From Gaertneriomyces semiglobifer (taxonomy: Eukaryota; Chytridiomycota; Chytridiomycetes; Spizellomycetales; Spizellomycetaceae): DNA of 64,000 bases. Positions 22,901 through 35,174 of the stretch are shown here, one piece after another (position 1 is the stretch's first letter; the number at the start of each line of letters is the position of its first letter). The DNA lies in assembly GCA_025558075.1 (NCBI GenBank), contig JAHLKF010000039.1, positions 1-64,000 on the forward strand, given 5' to 3'. The translations under genes were made by a program, and so were the position numbers. The notes below the pieces were generated by a model. That model searched no databases. It worked only from the letters and a program-made list of their open reading frames with translations, and was not told the origin of the DNA.

Positions 22901-24456
22901 CACAACAGTTATGAGAACATGCGGCACTCGCCGTCACACCTAACGCCACATATTGATAAGAATCGATGCACCGGCGGCACAGCCATAATATCGATAAGGG
23001 CGTACCCCTCGGCCAAGGCGGAATGATATCACGGACGCGTCTTCCCGTTCGCGTTGTCGGAGAGAATTGTGCCTTTGGCTGGATGAGACCTTTCCCGAGA
23101 ATATGAAATATCTGGGACCCCGACGAGTACGAGTACGAGGCGGTGCGGTATTTTGTATGCCAACTCTGTGTATGTGTGTTTTCATACCTTATTTGAAAAT
23201 TCCCTAATTGCAATGCGCGCCAAGGAGATTCCGCCCTAATGAACATCTTTTTCGCCTGTTCAAATTCATGTCTGTCATGGCTGTCTGTCTGTCTTCTAAT
23301 TCGCCCGCCCAAACGGCCCAAGTTGGGGCTCGCTTGTGTGCCCTGTGTACATGTGTGATATTATTCTGATATGGGGGCTTACCCGCCATCTGTGTGTAAA
23401 ATGTCAGTCGGCGGGGGACTTGTACTCAGCGGTGGGGGGGGGCTGATCCCTCGGTATATACTCTCGCATGGTCCACGTTTTCCCAATCCCAGGTTATATA
23501 AACACTTTTGGCCGGCATCCTCCAAAGGCCTCTCTCTCTCTTGCATCTACTTTCACCTCAACCACTCTTCTATGAAATTGTCTCTCTCTTGTCATTTGTC
23601 TCATCATATATAAAAAGACACACGCCGACACGCGCCACTTTTGCCGCTTTTTTTTTGTGCGCACCTTTTTCAACACGGCTGGGGGCAAAAAGGGCGGGCG
23701 GGTTGGGAATTGTTATTAGTTAGTTAGTTGCTGTGTTATCTGTTGCCTTGTGCCTTGCCTTGCCTTGTTAGTACTAGTGCTTGCTATTAGTGATTACTAC
23801 TAGATAGTAGTTATTACACTTACTACACACACACAAGGCACACACACGGCCCGCCCCTTTTGCGCAAAGGAAAAAGGAAAGAAAGAGAGAAAGGCCGCTT
23901 TGTTCTTGTTCTATTCAAATTCATCCTATCTGCATCTACTAAGTAGTAAACTCCTACCTACTCACAATATCACCCAACCCCATCCATCCACATACCTACC
24001 GGGTACCCAACCAACCAACCGCACAGCACAACCCGCATTACGCAAACGCCCCAACGCAAACGCGAACCAAAGTTAGCGGCCCAAATTACACCCGGGGCAA
24101 CTAACTAACGCACTAACTAACAAGACAACAACAACAAAAGTCCCCCGCCGCGCGCAAAAGAAAAGGGTTCCCCACCCAACGGCTCACTGACCGCAACCAA
24201 TCCACACATATCTTACTTGCTACTCAGAAGGCAAAGGCAAGGGAAGCGCACATAGTACTCTCACACACAGAATATATACATATCCTACTACTTCCCCCTG
24301 CTCCCTCTCTCTCTCTCCCATCCCCCCCATCCCACTCGACCTCCACACACCCCACTCACTCCCTTGAATCCCCCTCACTTCCACATCTCTGCGCAAACAA
24401 AGGGGGGGGCTCTTTCGAATTTCCCTAGCCGGCCAGAGAGAACACATATCACAACA
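16913..24456. other. Gene-poor region upstream of the glycosyltransferase
   Basis: About 7.5 kb without a supportable gene. From about 20.4 kb the plus strand becomes C- and A-rich and G-poor, most strongly at 20500-21500 and 23800-24450, with CT microsatellites and many CCCAACC/CACACA words. This skew is what long 5' leaders often show. Two adjacent TTAGGG units at 22865-22876 are too few to be a telomere tract. Confidence 0.45.
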
Positions 24457-26805
24457 ATGGGTGCGGAAAAGCTACGAGCCCATTTGGCTCAGTTGCCGTG
24501 GAAGGCCATCTTTCAGCGATTACCCGGCTTCTCTTTGATCTGCCTCATCCCATTCGCCTTCCTCGGCCCAGTCTACCTCCCCGCCATCTTTGGTCTCTAC
24601 TACTTTTCCCTCCATCTCGCCTTCCTCCTCAACAATATCCGCTCCGCCTACGGCATGTACATTGCCTACACAAACGCAAAACTCTACTCTGTCACTGACT
24701 GGGTCAAAAAGTATTGCCAAGACACCGGTACCGTCAACGGCTCCGACACCACCCACGATCTTCCCTATGACAATGTCCTCCATGTCATCATCCTGCCAAA
24801 CTACAAGGAAAACATGGACACCCTCCACGAAACCCTCGATGTCCTCGCTTCCCACTCTCGCGCTATCACCCAGTACAAGATCTGTCTCGCCATGGAGGAA
24901 ACCGAAGCAGGAGCCGACGACAAGGCCCAGGGCCTCATGAAACACTATGCTTCCCAGTTCTACGAAATCACCTACACCCTGCATCCCGCAGGTCGTCCTG
25001 GCGAAATCAGGGGCAAGAGTTCCAACGTCGCCTGGGCCGCTCAGCAAATGGCATTGCGCAGCGGGGGCGGTCTCGATGGCAGGCACGAACACGAAATCAT
25101 CACCGTCATGGATGCTGATACCTGTTTCGCAGAGGACTACTTTGCAGCTGTCACCTATCACTACACCACCGCCTTGCCCAGTCAGAGGAGGATCATGATG
25201 TTTGCTCCCTGCACCCTCTTTGATCGGTAAGTTTTTTTTTTCATTTTGGGGCCAAGGACTGCATATTTTTGGAGCCTTTTACTTATAACATCTTCCGTTA
25301 TAAACAGTAACTCGAGTAATGTGCCCGTCTTTGTGCGTGTCACTGACATGTTCTGGTGTATCGGTGTCATCTCCAACCTGTACCCTTCCTCGTCCATCAA
25401 GATCCCGTGTTCCGCCTACTCGGTCAGCATGGAGCTTGCCATCGCCGTCAACTTTTGGGACGCCGGGCCGGAAGCTATTGGTGAAGACATGCACATGTAC
25501 CTCAAGTGCTTCTTTGCCACTCAAGGCCGCGTCATTGTCAAGAGTATCTTTTCCCCTGCATCCCAATGCAATGTCGAAGGCACTGGCACTGGCGTCAAGG
25601 GCTACCTCTCGGGTCTCCATGCCCGGTACGACCAAGCCAAGAGACACTTGTGGGGAAGTCTTGATACCGGATACACTTTGCGCAGGAGTTTAATGTCTGT
25701 TCTTGCGCCTGGATCCGAACCGACTCTGCCCATGCGTACGAGCAACGGTGGCAACAAGTACGGAAAGGACGCTTCCCACGATGCCAAACTCGCCAAGTCT
25801 GACCCGCACGCCTCGACAAGTCGCACTCCGGAACCTTACTCTTTCTGGGTATGGGCTGAGCTCATCCACCGTCTCCTGGAATCCCACATTTTGATGGGAC
25901 ACTTGTTCGTGTTGATCATTGTTTCTGCCTTGATCTTGCCCATCCGTTCGAGCTTTTCCTACTCTGTCGCCGCCTACTTCTGGGGATACCTCTCCAGTGA
26001 CCCGGTTCACCCCTATGTCGAGCTGGCGCTCAACATCTCTTTCTGGACGCGCATGTCGATTGTCGTTCCGAACGTGGTCATGATCTGGTACTATGAGCGA
26101 TACCACAGCTGGTGTGGATTCGAGCGTTGGGAGCTGCAAGAGAAGCAGGCTCAGCAAGAGCGCATGGCGAGTGCCGTACCTTCCCAGACCCTGGCGGTCC
26201 CATTACCTACCAGCATGGAAAACAGACGGGTCGACTCTGCCCTCTCACTGGTGGAACCCAGCGCCATCCGGTCTGCGCCATTACACGAAAAGACCGAACT
26301 CCCGGCGATCGCATCCAGCCACGGTACCAACCTCCGCGTCCAGCATCTCGGTAGGCGGTCTCAGCTGCGATCGTCCCGGCAGTACCCGCGTAACTTGCTG
26401 GATTGGTTCACCATCCCGGTGGCCGGTTTCCTGTTCTATGTGTGTCCGCAGTTCCATGCGCAAATGACGCATCTGTTCACTGAGCGACTGGACTACAAGG
26501 TCGCCGCCAAGCCTACTCTGAAAAAGGAGAGTGAAAGGGTGCCGCTGATGAACGTGGTGGTGGACGAAATGTCACAACCCAAGGTCGAGTACGCCAAGGA
26601 ACATGTTCCTTTGGGCCGACCGGTGAGGGGAGCTGCCAAGCTGGACTTGGGACTGGGAATGAATGTGATGCAGATGAAGGATGTGTTGGGTGAAGTGCTG
26701 GCCGGAGAAAAGCTGGAAACCCCGAGGCTGCGTGGTGGGGATGTCAAAGTTCCTATTAATGCACCCCCGGCAAGTGTTACGGCCGTTGCTGTGGAGGGGT
26801 GGTAG
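24457..26805 (+). CDS. Membrane family-2 glycosyltransferase (chitin/hyaluronan-synthase-like)
   Basis: Two exons, 24457-25226 and 25308-26805 (intron GTAAGT..AACAG, 81 nt), encode 755 aa. Two membrane helices lie at about 22-66. The GT2 core follows: a nucleotide-binding strand at VIILPNYKENM (110-120), GKSSNVAWA (186-194), the DAD metal site (219-221) and the acceptor-side GED (315-317). Three or more membrane spans lie in the C-terminal half, followed by a charged tail. This is the layout of processive inverting synthases, but I see no QxxRW motif, so it is probably a divergent fungal GT2 rather than a true chitin synthase. Likely a plasma-membrane or Golgi enzyme making a wall or surface polysaccharide; the product is unknown. 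The ATG follows an A-rich leader. Its upstream C/A-rich leader region is very long. Confidence 0.85.
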
Positions 26806-29483
26806 AGAAAATGGTCAATGTTGGAAATGAACCGCGCTTTACCCGTTGTTCATCCCCCCAACACAACATACCCCACCAACTCAGTGAGGAACCGTCGATC
26901 ATATCCCATGCACTATTTGTCGGAACCGCATTGCATCCATGCATCACCTACAACCTTAATGTGTTCCCGTCCTTTTTCTCCAACCAAACACCAAAACGGC
27001 ATCAGATATCCCCACACGCACAAACGTACATAACATCCACTTCAAAGCGGCGGAACCCCCCCCCCCCCCCCCCTGGAGAAAAACCCAACCCGGACGGACA
27101 ACCGCACTGAAACACCAACACCAACAACAACCACCAGCACACATTTTTTCACACAAAGGACCCACCCCCTCTGGGAGCTTTTCTTACTTTTCCAAAACTT
27201 TAGTAACTATTAGTATATATATCTATAGAGAGAGAGATGGCGCACGAGCGACGAAATTTTATGGCGAATTTTTGATTCCTTAAAAATGATGAGAATGAGG
27301 CGTATTAATGGCGAATAAATTATCTCCGAACACACATTTGTTTGTGCCTTCGATATTCAGGGTGGTCGTAATATGTGAATTTTGAATCGTAGATGAGAAT
27401 GGGCGGGAGTGGATTTGAAGGGAGGGGGAATTGCAAGAGGGTTGATCCCAAGACGGCGGTAGAGGGAGAGACGGAAAGGACACCAAGAATCGAACCTGCC
27501 ATGATTCCAATTACTTGCATATATACAATACACGTCGTTTGCGCATGTTCTCATTTTTCCCACCACACACACATGCACACAATTTGCATTCTAATGTTGC
27601 ATACTATCCCTCATTCTTCTTAATGTCGGGGATAAGCCTACCTATCACCGCTTAGGACACGGGGGGGAAGGAAACAAACAACCAAAAGAGATCAAGATTG
27701 GACATGCGAGACCTATACACTTATTCAGTAATTTCACCTATCCCAATTCCATTCGGGTTACGTACCCCAAAACCAAACATATACATCGAAGAACCCGAGT
27801 CTCAAATTCAAATTCCGCACAGATGGTTTGGGTAACGGGAAATTTAGAAGACGTGTACGCTTATGACATTGTTTGTCGTCGATGAAAGTCTGGGACGTCA
27901 ATGCGAAAAAAGACGTACCCTCGGTAAAATAACAGTTCCACGTTGTACTTATTACTATGAGAAAAATGTAAGGCACTATGTGTTATTTATCTGCTCATTA
28001 TTTTTTGTGGGGTGGTAAGGTTCGATACATGCGCATGATGGAGCGTGATCAAAACGCAGGCGCAGATACGTTCACAAGTTCTACCTAACTTATAAAGACG
28101 AAACGGTAGAAAAAATAAGGAAGTCACGCGGCGGGGGGGGGGGGGTTGGTGATCTTGATCAAAGAGGGCACACACTAAATTTATAAAGCAGTCATCTCCC
28201 CTGGGCCCACTCCTTTCCGACTCCCCAACTCACCTGTTAATTAAAGGTAAGAAAGGAACTTACCAGACGAACAGAGAGTACATACATGCGCATTTCACTC
28301 CCACGCGTATCAACCATCAACATCAACCATCCAGCATTGCCAGACGGTAATGCAATTCAATTCTCCCACGGAGTAGAACACGAACAAAGGGGGTCCTGCC
28401 TGAGATTAGAGATGCATCGGCGCGGAGGTTGGGCATTGGTGATGGGGAAGGGGGAGGGTATGAATGGGCGTAATTCGGAGCAAGCGCTTACAATAAACAT
28501 AACACCGACGGGGGGGGAGTACGTATTACTTCACGTACGACTTTCACCCCTTATCCGTTACATATTACTGACCAAGCCTCGTACTCACACACACACACAC
28601 AGTCTCTCTCTCTCTTTCTCACTATCTCGCTCCCTCTCCCCTCTCTCTGTCGTTGTTGCGATCGCCATCCCGTAAACTTTCTCACCCTTCCAACTTCCAT
28701 CCTTCCACAAACCGCACACCAACCTACATCCAGAACCCATCCCTTGTGAGGCGGGGAGTCCCTTTGCATCATCAACCCTCCAAACCTCGAAAATGGAATT
28801 CTCACCTTTGAAAAGAATACAAAACATCACATCTTACCAAAAACTCAAAAACAAAGTACAAAGATGGAGAAAGATGGGTGGTACGATTCCTTCCGCGTTA
28901 CATGTGCGAAAAGAGATAGAGAAGGGTTGGTGTTGAATGGGGCGAGTGTTTTGGAGTTTCTCAACCTTTGTCACCCCCATTCACGAGTTTGGATTCGGAA
29001 AACTGCTGGGTAGGGAGGGATGTCTTTGTAGGAGAGCCGCTGAAATGGAAGGAGCAGCTACGCAGACCTGTGGAAGACCAGAAGGACACTATCAATGAGA
29101 TCGACTCACTCGCTCAAGAGTGCATTCATTCCAACCCCACAGGAACGGGTACATCAAAAAAAAAAGGCAGAATGAACCATGTTTTTCCTAAGGCAGGTGA
29201 AGAGAAGGGCTACACACATCAACCCTACTAGCTTCATCCCCATTCCCCAAAAGTCCCAAAATAATTAAATCTATTATTTAACACGTGAATCACCAAAGTC
29301 ACAGCAGCAACAGAACCTATAAAAGTAGTTTGGGCAACACCGTATCAGCTACGTATATATATACCCCACAATGTCCCCGACCTTCTTCGTATCCGAACGC
29401 CTACATAACATTCTCAAAGATAAATTAAACATCCACCCTACCCCACGCCCACCAAAGGCGCGTTAACGATCGAGTAACTTAGG
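26806..29483. other. Intergenic, microsatellites and homopolymers
   Basis: This is the 3' side of both the glycosyltransferase and the ethanolamine kinase. It holds a C run at 27056-27073, a G run near 28132-28145, CA and CT runs at 28585-28650, and a perfect short hairpin GGTAAG..CTTACC near 28245-28263. No gene is supported. Confidence 0.5.
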
Positions 29484-31071
29484 TCACTGTAACGCCAAAC
29501 TTCGTCCACCCCCTACCCGCTCCTTACACCGCTCATACTCTGTCAACCGCTTGACGGCATACTCGCAGTACCCAAACTCAAGGTCCGAGATCTCGGCCTG
29601 TACGAGCGCCCACAGTGCCCAAAAGAGGTGTGAGGCGAGCGTGAAGCGTTCAATGTCGTGAAGGAGTGTGGAGATAGCGATCTCCATGGCCGCGGAGAAA
29701 TCGTGCGGGGTGGTGGTGGTGTCAGATACGGCGGAAAAGGGATATGGAAGGGGAACCTCGGGACGGATCGATTTTTGATGAAGAATTTCAGAGATGTAGG
29801 CGTGGAGAAAGCGGTGTTGAAATGCTGGGGACGGGTATTGGGAGTAATCACATTCGAAACCTGTGGAAGAACGGGAACAGGGTTAGTGTTTTAGAAATAC
29901 AAGAACAATGGAACTCCGTGGATGGGTTTCAGGAAAAGCCTCGGTGGGGCGGGTTGTGGTGGTTACGTACCGGCAAATTCACACCAATGATTGGCGATAT
30001 CGAACGCACGGTAGCTCATACACGCATACTCATAATCGATGAAATGCACTCCTACATCATCCTTGGTATCGTCAACGTGTTCACGCGAATCGTCAGAGAA
30101 CAGAATATTATTGGCCAACAAATCATTATGGCAAAACACCACATCGAAACGCCGCTTCTCGCCGTTCAATACTGATATCCCCGTCGCCGTGGTATTCTGA
30201 GTGGAAGATGATTCGATCATTCCTTGAAGGTACTCAAGCTCAGCCGCCAGCCCTTCCCTAGAGATATATCGCGAAACAGCGGCTTGCGTTCCTGGCGAGG
30301 TATACTGTTCAGGAATCGATCGCAACCACGCACGCATGGTCGGAAACAATTGTGGAGTCTTTTCCCCGTTCTTGTGATGGGGATTCTTAGAGATGTCAAC
30401 ACAGTGCCATCGCCCGATGCCCCGTGCCACTTGCTCTCCCCGCGTCACCATTTCTTGGGTGGTGCATACTCGGCCTTCCATGTACCCATATACTAATCCA
30501 TTGTTGAAGCGTCCGTAGACGGGGGATACGAGTCGTTGGGAGGCGAGGGTGAGCATGTTGTGGAGTTCGCGGGAACGGTTGATGAGGAGGTGGGTGGAAG
30601 GGCCATAGATGCGGATGAGGAGTTTGAAGGGCGCGTTGGAGGGAGATGGAATGGAGGTGGTGGTAGATGCAGTTTTGTTGCCGGTATAGGTCACGAGGAG
30701 TAACCGGTTGGTGATGCCATCCGTTAGAGGCGTAATGGTGATACTCTCTGGTAACCCTTGCTCATCATATGTGTCTTTAACACCTTCGAACCAGTCGGGC
30801 CATAGCACCCTTAGAATCCGCTTCACGCCCGGCTACAGAAACGAAAGCAAACCGGGTTACACATTATACGACGCATCATGAGGATCAACGGGTGAACACT
30901 TACCACGACACAGTCCCGATCTACCCATACATCACAGTATGTCAGCCCTTCAACCACCTCATCCACCTCATCCGTCCTCCGGTCTGTGTCCTTGCTGTAA
31001 GGTAATTGGCATACCTCTAGGTCCGTCCCGATGTCAACTGCTGAATCCGTCTTGTGCTCCGAGGTGAACAT
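29484..31071 (-). CDS. EKI1: Ethanolamine kinase
   Basis: Exons 31071-30904, 30832-29971 and 29860-29484 join in phase (GTAAGT..TGTAG; GTACGT..CACAG) to give 468 aa. The frame is open a further ten codons upstream but only from a GTG; 31071 is the first ATG. The protein has the choline/ethanolamine kinase fold: the N-lobe segment with PLTDGITNRLLLV, the Brenner motif FCHNDLLANNIL, the metal-binding FIDYEYA, and FDIANHWCEFAG running across exon 2-3 into a DYSQYP stretch. The FAG..DYS..YP ending matches ethanolamine rather than choline kinases. It would phosphorylate ethanolamine with ATP, the first step of the CDP-ethanolamine branch of phosphatidylethanolamine synthesis, in the cytosol. It is divergent from the Nmad2-like gene, 0.8 kb away. 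Confidence 0.92.
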
Positions 31072-31858
31072 CTTTAAATGTAGTCTCTCTTTCTCTTTCA
31101 CACCACTCTCTTCTTACTCTTCACTCTCTCTCGCTTCCTCTTCCTCGCACACTTCACCACTCTCACTCTTCACTATACCCCTTCCTCATCACTTTCACAA
31201 ATCCCACTCGCTGAATTTGCACTTTCGTGTGCACCGTCCATACAGTCACGTGACAAACCATCGCGCTATCGATAATAGAGTCGTCCAAACGCCCATTGAC
31301 ACACACACTTCCTTTTGCAAGGCACTCGACTACGGGCTGCGTACATACAACTCCATTGCACCTTCGAGACTGCACATGCAGAGCGTACTGTGGCTTCGGG
31401 CTTTCAACAATCAACGTCAGGTCCTTTTTTTTTTTGATCCCAGGCGCCCCTGCAATGTGCCGTCGCTCGATAATAAACAAATCACCCAAACGTTTCAAAT
31501 GAATGGATCAGACCGTCGTCCAGAAGGCGCACCAATGCAAATGACTTGTTTTTCTTCCTGGGTGAAGTCGTTTCCGTCTGGGAATGGGTGTAGCCGTCCA
31601 ACCCCCGCGAAAGGGACCCTCTGGCCTGCTCAGTCGGCGTGCTCGCGTTTCGCTGATCGGCATAAGCCACGATTCTCCCACAGACAGCCTCTCTGCCGAG
31701 TCTCCCCATCACAACGGCATAACCATACGCCGATGATGGGGGTGTTGGCATAAAACGAACTGACGTTACTCATGGGAACGCTGAGTGGAGCATGTGTGCC
31801 ACTTATAAGTGCATCGGTTTCAACAACCCACCACGGAACACACCTTCCAACTACAGAC
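31072..31858. promoter_or_regulatory. Shared divergent upstream region
   Basis: The 0.8 kb between the starts of the ethanolamine kinase (minus) and the Nmad2-like gene (plus) begins with a strong CT-rich tract (31081-31190) just upstream of the kinase. A T run lies at 31424-31434. A long plus-strand frame here mostly mirrors the kinase leader and is not credited. Confidence 0.4.
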
Positions 31859-32590
31859 ATGTCAGTTAGGATGGCAGCGACAGTCAAGATCTATTCATAC
31901 ATCCACATGTATGACACCGGTTTTGCTCCCAATTTTACGGGAGACTGTCTGACTTTGAATACCTGTAAACCGCGGGTACGCCGCAGTGCCAAAGTCGGTG
32001 ACTATAACATTGGACTTGTCTCAAGGGCGGCTAAACCACCATCACAAAATAAATGCGTTAAGCACGCCTTCCCACGTATTGACCCAGATGCAAACCATCG
32101 AGCTACGTTCGTCATGAAAGTCACTCGAAAGATTACAATGCAAGCGTATGACCAAAACGTCGAGTTCGCATGCAAGAAACCATGTGTGGATACGACCCAA
32201 CAGGCGTTTGTCGGCGATAATATCTATGATTTTGGGACTGATCCACCGAGAATACGAGAAGGGTTCCATACGAGTCGACTGGACCATAGGCACGACCTTA
32301 ACGGTGACTACACCCTGATTTCGGATCCTGGAAACTGGTGGTATTGGGGAAAAGCAGCCAAGGAAGTTCCCCCGAACATCGTACACAAGGATAAGAAAGA
32401 TCGAGGACATCGGATTTCCAGAGTGGCACTAGCAAAGTTGGAACAGTGGTTGCAAACCTTCCCTGATGGAAAGCATGGAGAGCCTTGTTCGACATTTAAT
32501 GTTCAAGAGTACAGGGCCATGGAGCATGTGTATATGTGTGCCCCAAAATATTGGCAGATGCCTCGCACGTACGATTTACAATCTCATTGA
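31859..32590 (+). CDS. Nmad2-like (nucleotide modification associated domain 2) protein
   Basis: An intronless 243-aa protein from the ATG at 31859; 31772 and 31871 are alternative in-frame ATGs, and bacterial relatives would favour 31871. The order of conserved blocks matches the Nmad2 family as I know it: KIYSYIHMYDTGFAPNFTG at the very start, LNTCKPRVRRSAKVGDY, the MKVTRKIT strand, GDNIYDFG, HTSRLDHRHD, then TLISDPGNWWYWG with a following proline (EVP). The fungal copy has an extra 15-20 residues between the second and third blocks and a C-terminal extension rich in Lys/His. The family is known chiefly from bacterial and phage neighbourhoods with DNA-modification enzymes; its reaction is not established. 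No modification enzyme is seen beside it here. The lack of introns next to intron-rich genes fits acquisition by transfer. Assigned from memory of the family pattern. Confidence 0.7.
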   Translation: MSVRMAATVKIYSYIHMYDTGFAPNFTGDCLTLNTCKPRVRRSAKVGDYNIGLVSRAAKPPSQNKCVKHAFPRIDPDANHRATFVMKVTRKITMQAYDQNVEFACKKPCVDTTQQAFVGDNIYDFGTDPPRIREGFHTSRLDHRHDLNGDYTLISDPGNWWYWGKAAKEVPPNIVHKDKKDRGHRISRVALAKLEQWLQTFPDGKHGEPCSTFNVQEYRAMEHVYMCAPKYWQMPRTYDLQSH

Positions 32591-33704
32591 TGATCTGGCT
32601 AGAAAGAAGCTCTGGGAACGTATATACACTGATGTGCGAATACATACAGACGCCTGTAACAACAAACGCAACGAGATCATTGTAGCATATCAGCTTTTAA
32701 AAGTTGCTAACTGACAGAGGGGGAGCGGATCAGCTCCATTTTACCAGATTACCAATTCTCATCGACGGAAATGTACCACGTCAGTGCAGGTGAGTTTGAG
32801 TAACGAATTGCGAGCCATTCCCGTTGAGACTGGAAGATCTCCCCTCAGAGGGAGGCGCCATCAGTTTCTTTCCCAACGTCAAAAGTCGAACAAAAAAGCT
32901 ACATGAGAGTCTTTCGCTTTGGTTATTCGTTTTGGTTGTGCTCCTCCTTATCAGAAGGGTTTCGTAGTTCGCACATTGGCGCTTCCCCGCACGCTATCAA
33001 CCATCCTCCATAACAGTGGGCATTCCAGATACTCTGTGCCATCTGAACCCTTTGACGCCAAGGTACGAATGCAGAAGGGCCCGGGCAACGAGAGTTGCGA
33101 CCACTCACCATTTCGTTGTCAGCCTTCATATATACACACTTATGCCGGCCATATACGTAGAAGGCTTGCTTCTGTACATTCATTGATTACTTATTTCTTC
33201 CTTATTTTAGAGGGGTTCCATTCGTGTTTGTTTCTACCTTGCTTGTGGAGGCAGGCAGCCAGCCAAAGGAGGCCGCCCACACTCCAATACCATGCCCCGT
33301 GAAGAGAAACGGAAAGAGAGTTGCGCTCGAAGTGCGTCTTTTATAGGCATGCCACCTACTGTGCCTCTGGTCTCCAAGGTAAACACCTGATTGCTTACGC
33401 TTGAATACAATGTTATTCACCGTCATGGCCTCCCTCGATTCATTCCGTTCAGGAAGGCGTGAGTGCATCACGCCATCAATATTAATCTCCCGAAAGCGTT
33501 GTGTGCATGTGCAGTTGCCAAACGGGAAACTCGCATGGTCCGCGCGACGCGTTCGAACCAGTCGCAATTACAACGCAACGTGGGGAAGATGACAAGCAAA
33601 CCACCTCGTCCAATACCACACAAGGTCGAGTACTGGATCGGGATGTGGCACACGAACGAATTTTCGATTATAAGAGCAATAATATGAGAAGCCGGCCGTA
33701 AAAG
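32591..33704. other. Intergenic, no gene seen
   Basis: Frames are short, overlap on both strands and show no domain. This marks the boundary between unique sequence and the repeat nest that begins near 33.7 kb. Confidence 0.45.
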
Positions 33705-33716
33705 CTCATCAAAAAA

Positions 33717-33855
33717 ATCACAAAAGTACCGAGCCCAGTACATCTATCATTGCAAAGCGCACCTCCCCGGAATCGAACTCGCGTTCGCCCGGCTTTACAG
33801 TGCTCAAGATGCCCAGGTCTAGATATAGACCGCTCGGCTACGGCGGCGTCTTTGT
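33717..33855 (-). repeat. tRNA-derived SINE-like copy 1
   Basis: Read on the minus strand it has the Pol III A box TAGCCGAGCGG and a B box GTTCGATTCC, then a conserved non-tRNA tail (CTGGGCTCGGTACTTTTGT) ending in a T run. The anticodon arm and T stem do not pair, so it is not a working tRNA. Four other copies lie within 5 kb. Confidence 0.75.
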
Positions 33856-33911
33856 TTTTAGTAGGAAACATTCGCAAGATTACCCTTCGTCGCAGGGGTT
33901 GCGAGGTGTGC

Positions 33912-34694
33912 GACGCGTAGTTTCCCACGCGTGTGTGCAGATTACGACACCGTTTACATGCGGACAGCAATCAACCGTATCGGGAACAATGAGTCCCTTT
34001 GAGTAAGCAGCTGTGCCATTGTTTTGCAATCTATTTGGTGGCCCAGTTGCTGCTTAGTTGGATGAATTTAGATGACGAATGGCGCCATCGCATCGGCCAA
34101 AGGGCTGTCCTCTCGGATATAAAAGGGGGCCCCCCGTTTGACTCTCCCTCCCCTCAGTTTTCCTTAGTTCGCTTCCCTCAACATCTTCGACTATTAGTGG
34201 CCTTCGACTACTGGACATCGCCTTGTGGACTTCGACAATTGGACTTCGGCTTGTGGACATCGACTACAACAACCTCGACAACATCGCCGTGTGAGCATCG
34301 CCGTGTGAGCATCGCCGTGTGAGCATCGCCATGTGAACATCGCCGTGTGAACATCGACAACCTCGACTTACTGGACTTCGACTTACTGGACACCGCCGTG
34401 TGAACATCGACAACCTCGACTTACTGGACTTCAACTTGTGGACATCGACTACAACAACCTCGACCACTGGACTTCGACTTCAACAACCTCGACACCAGGA
34501 GCTGCTGTGGAAATCAAGGCAAAACGGTCCGTGAAACCCGGGCGGCTGGTGAAAGAATGCTTCGTGCATACCTTTCATCAGCAATAACACTTGGAGTTGT
34601 GTTATGTATATATAATATATCATGTGCTTTATAAACATTAGACTTTGGCTATTTTGTGTTTAATAATATTACATTACTTGAGTTCAAGATTATA
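33912..34694 (+). repeat. Left arm of a long inverted repeat (foldback-like element)
   Basis: This arm is matched in inverted orientation at 36693-37377. Shared landmarks from the outside in are GACGCGTAGTTTCCCACGCG, a block with TATTTGGTGGCCCAGTTGCTG, GATGACGAATGGCGCCATCG, a TATA box (34118-34124) followed by a G run, a TCGACTACTGGACTTCGAC minisatellite, CTTGGAGTTGTGTTATG and TTCAAGATTATA. The arms differ mainly in minisatellite length. A well-placed TATA box suggests each arm can start transcription toward the centre. Confidence 0.85.
34286..34350 (+). repeat. 15-bp tandem array inside the left arm
   Basis: About four to five units of CATCGCCGTGTGAG(C/A)A-type sequence are flanked by longer irregular CGACTACTGGACTTCGAC units (34190-34500). 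The right arm has the same kind of longer units but not this expanded array. Confidence 0.85.
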
Positions 34695-34697
34695 TTG

Positions 34698-34790
34698 CCC
34701 AGATCTAGACCGCTCGGCTATGGCGGCGTCTTGTTCTACATAGAAAACATTCCCAGGTAGTCCTTACGCGTCGCAACCCACTTGAGGTAC
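34698..34790 (-). repeat. tRNA-derived SINE-like copy 2 (5' part only)
   Basis: On the minus strand it keeps the leader (GTTTTCTATGTAGAACAAGACG) and the A box TAGCCGAGCGG, and stops after TCTAGATCTGGG. The B box and tail are missing. It abuts the inner end of the left inverted-repeat arm. Confidence 0.7.
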
Positions 34791-35174
34791 TAAGCGAGCA
34801 AATCTCGGCAACCTCATTTGAGGCATCAGCGTCTCTTCCAAAAACATTAACGAGGCCGGATCATGATCTGCCATGCAAGTCTCTCCCCTGCAGCCGGTCC
34901 CTCTCTGTTCAGTAAAGTGCGTGCTACTGCATGTGCAGTTACAGACACTGTACATGCAAATGAAGACAAGCAAATGAATGGTAAGCATAGTATTTCAGCA
35001 GGCATTGGTCTAGCAATTATGCGCAATTTGGAAGATGTTACCCACGAGCACAGGCGGGTCCATCCCAGGAGCGCTTCGTACCACCGTCCCGGAGGCAGAT
35101 GCGTAAAGGAAACGATGTGTAAGCAGCTTGCTCCTCTTGTTCCGCTGGAGCGGCTGCCCGGGAAGGGCAATGTT

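Noticed and set aside
31031..31753. 240-codon plus-strand frame
   Set aside because: Low-complexity Ser/Phe/His-rich translation of the CT-rich leader antisense to the ethanolamine kinase; no domain.
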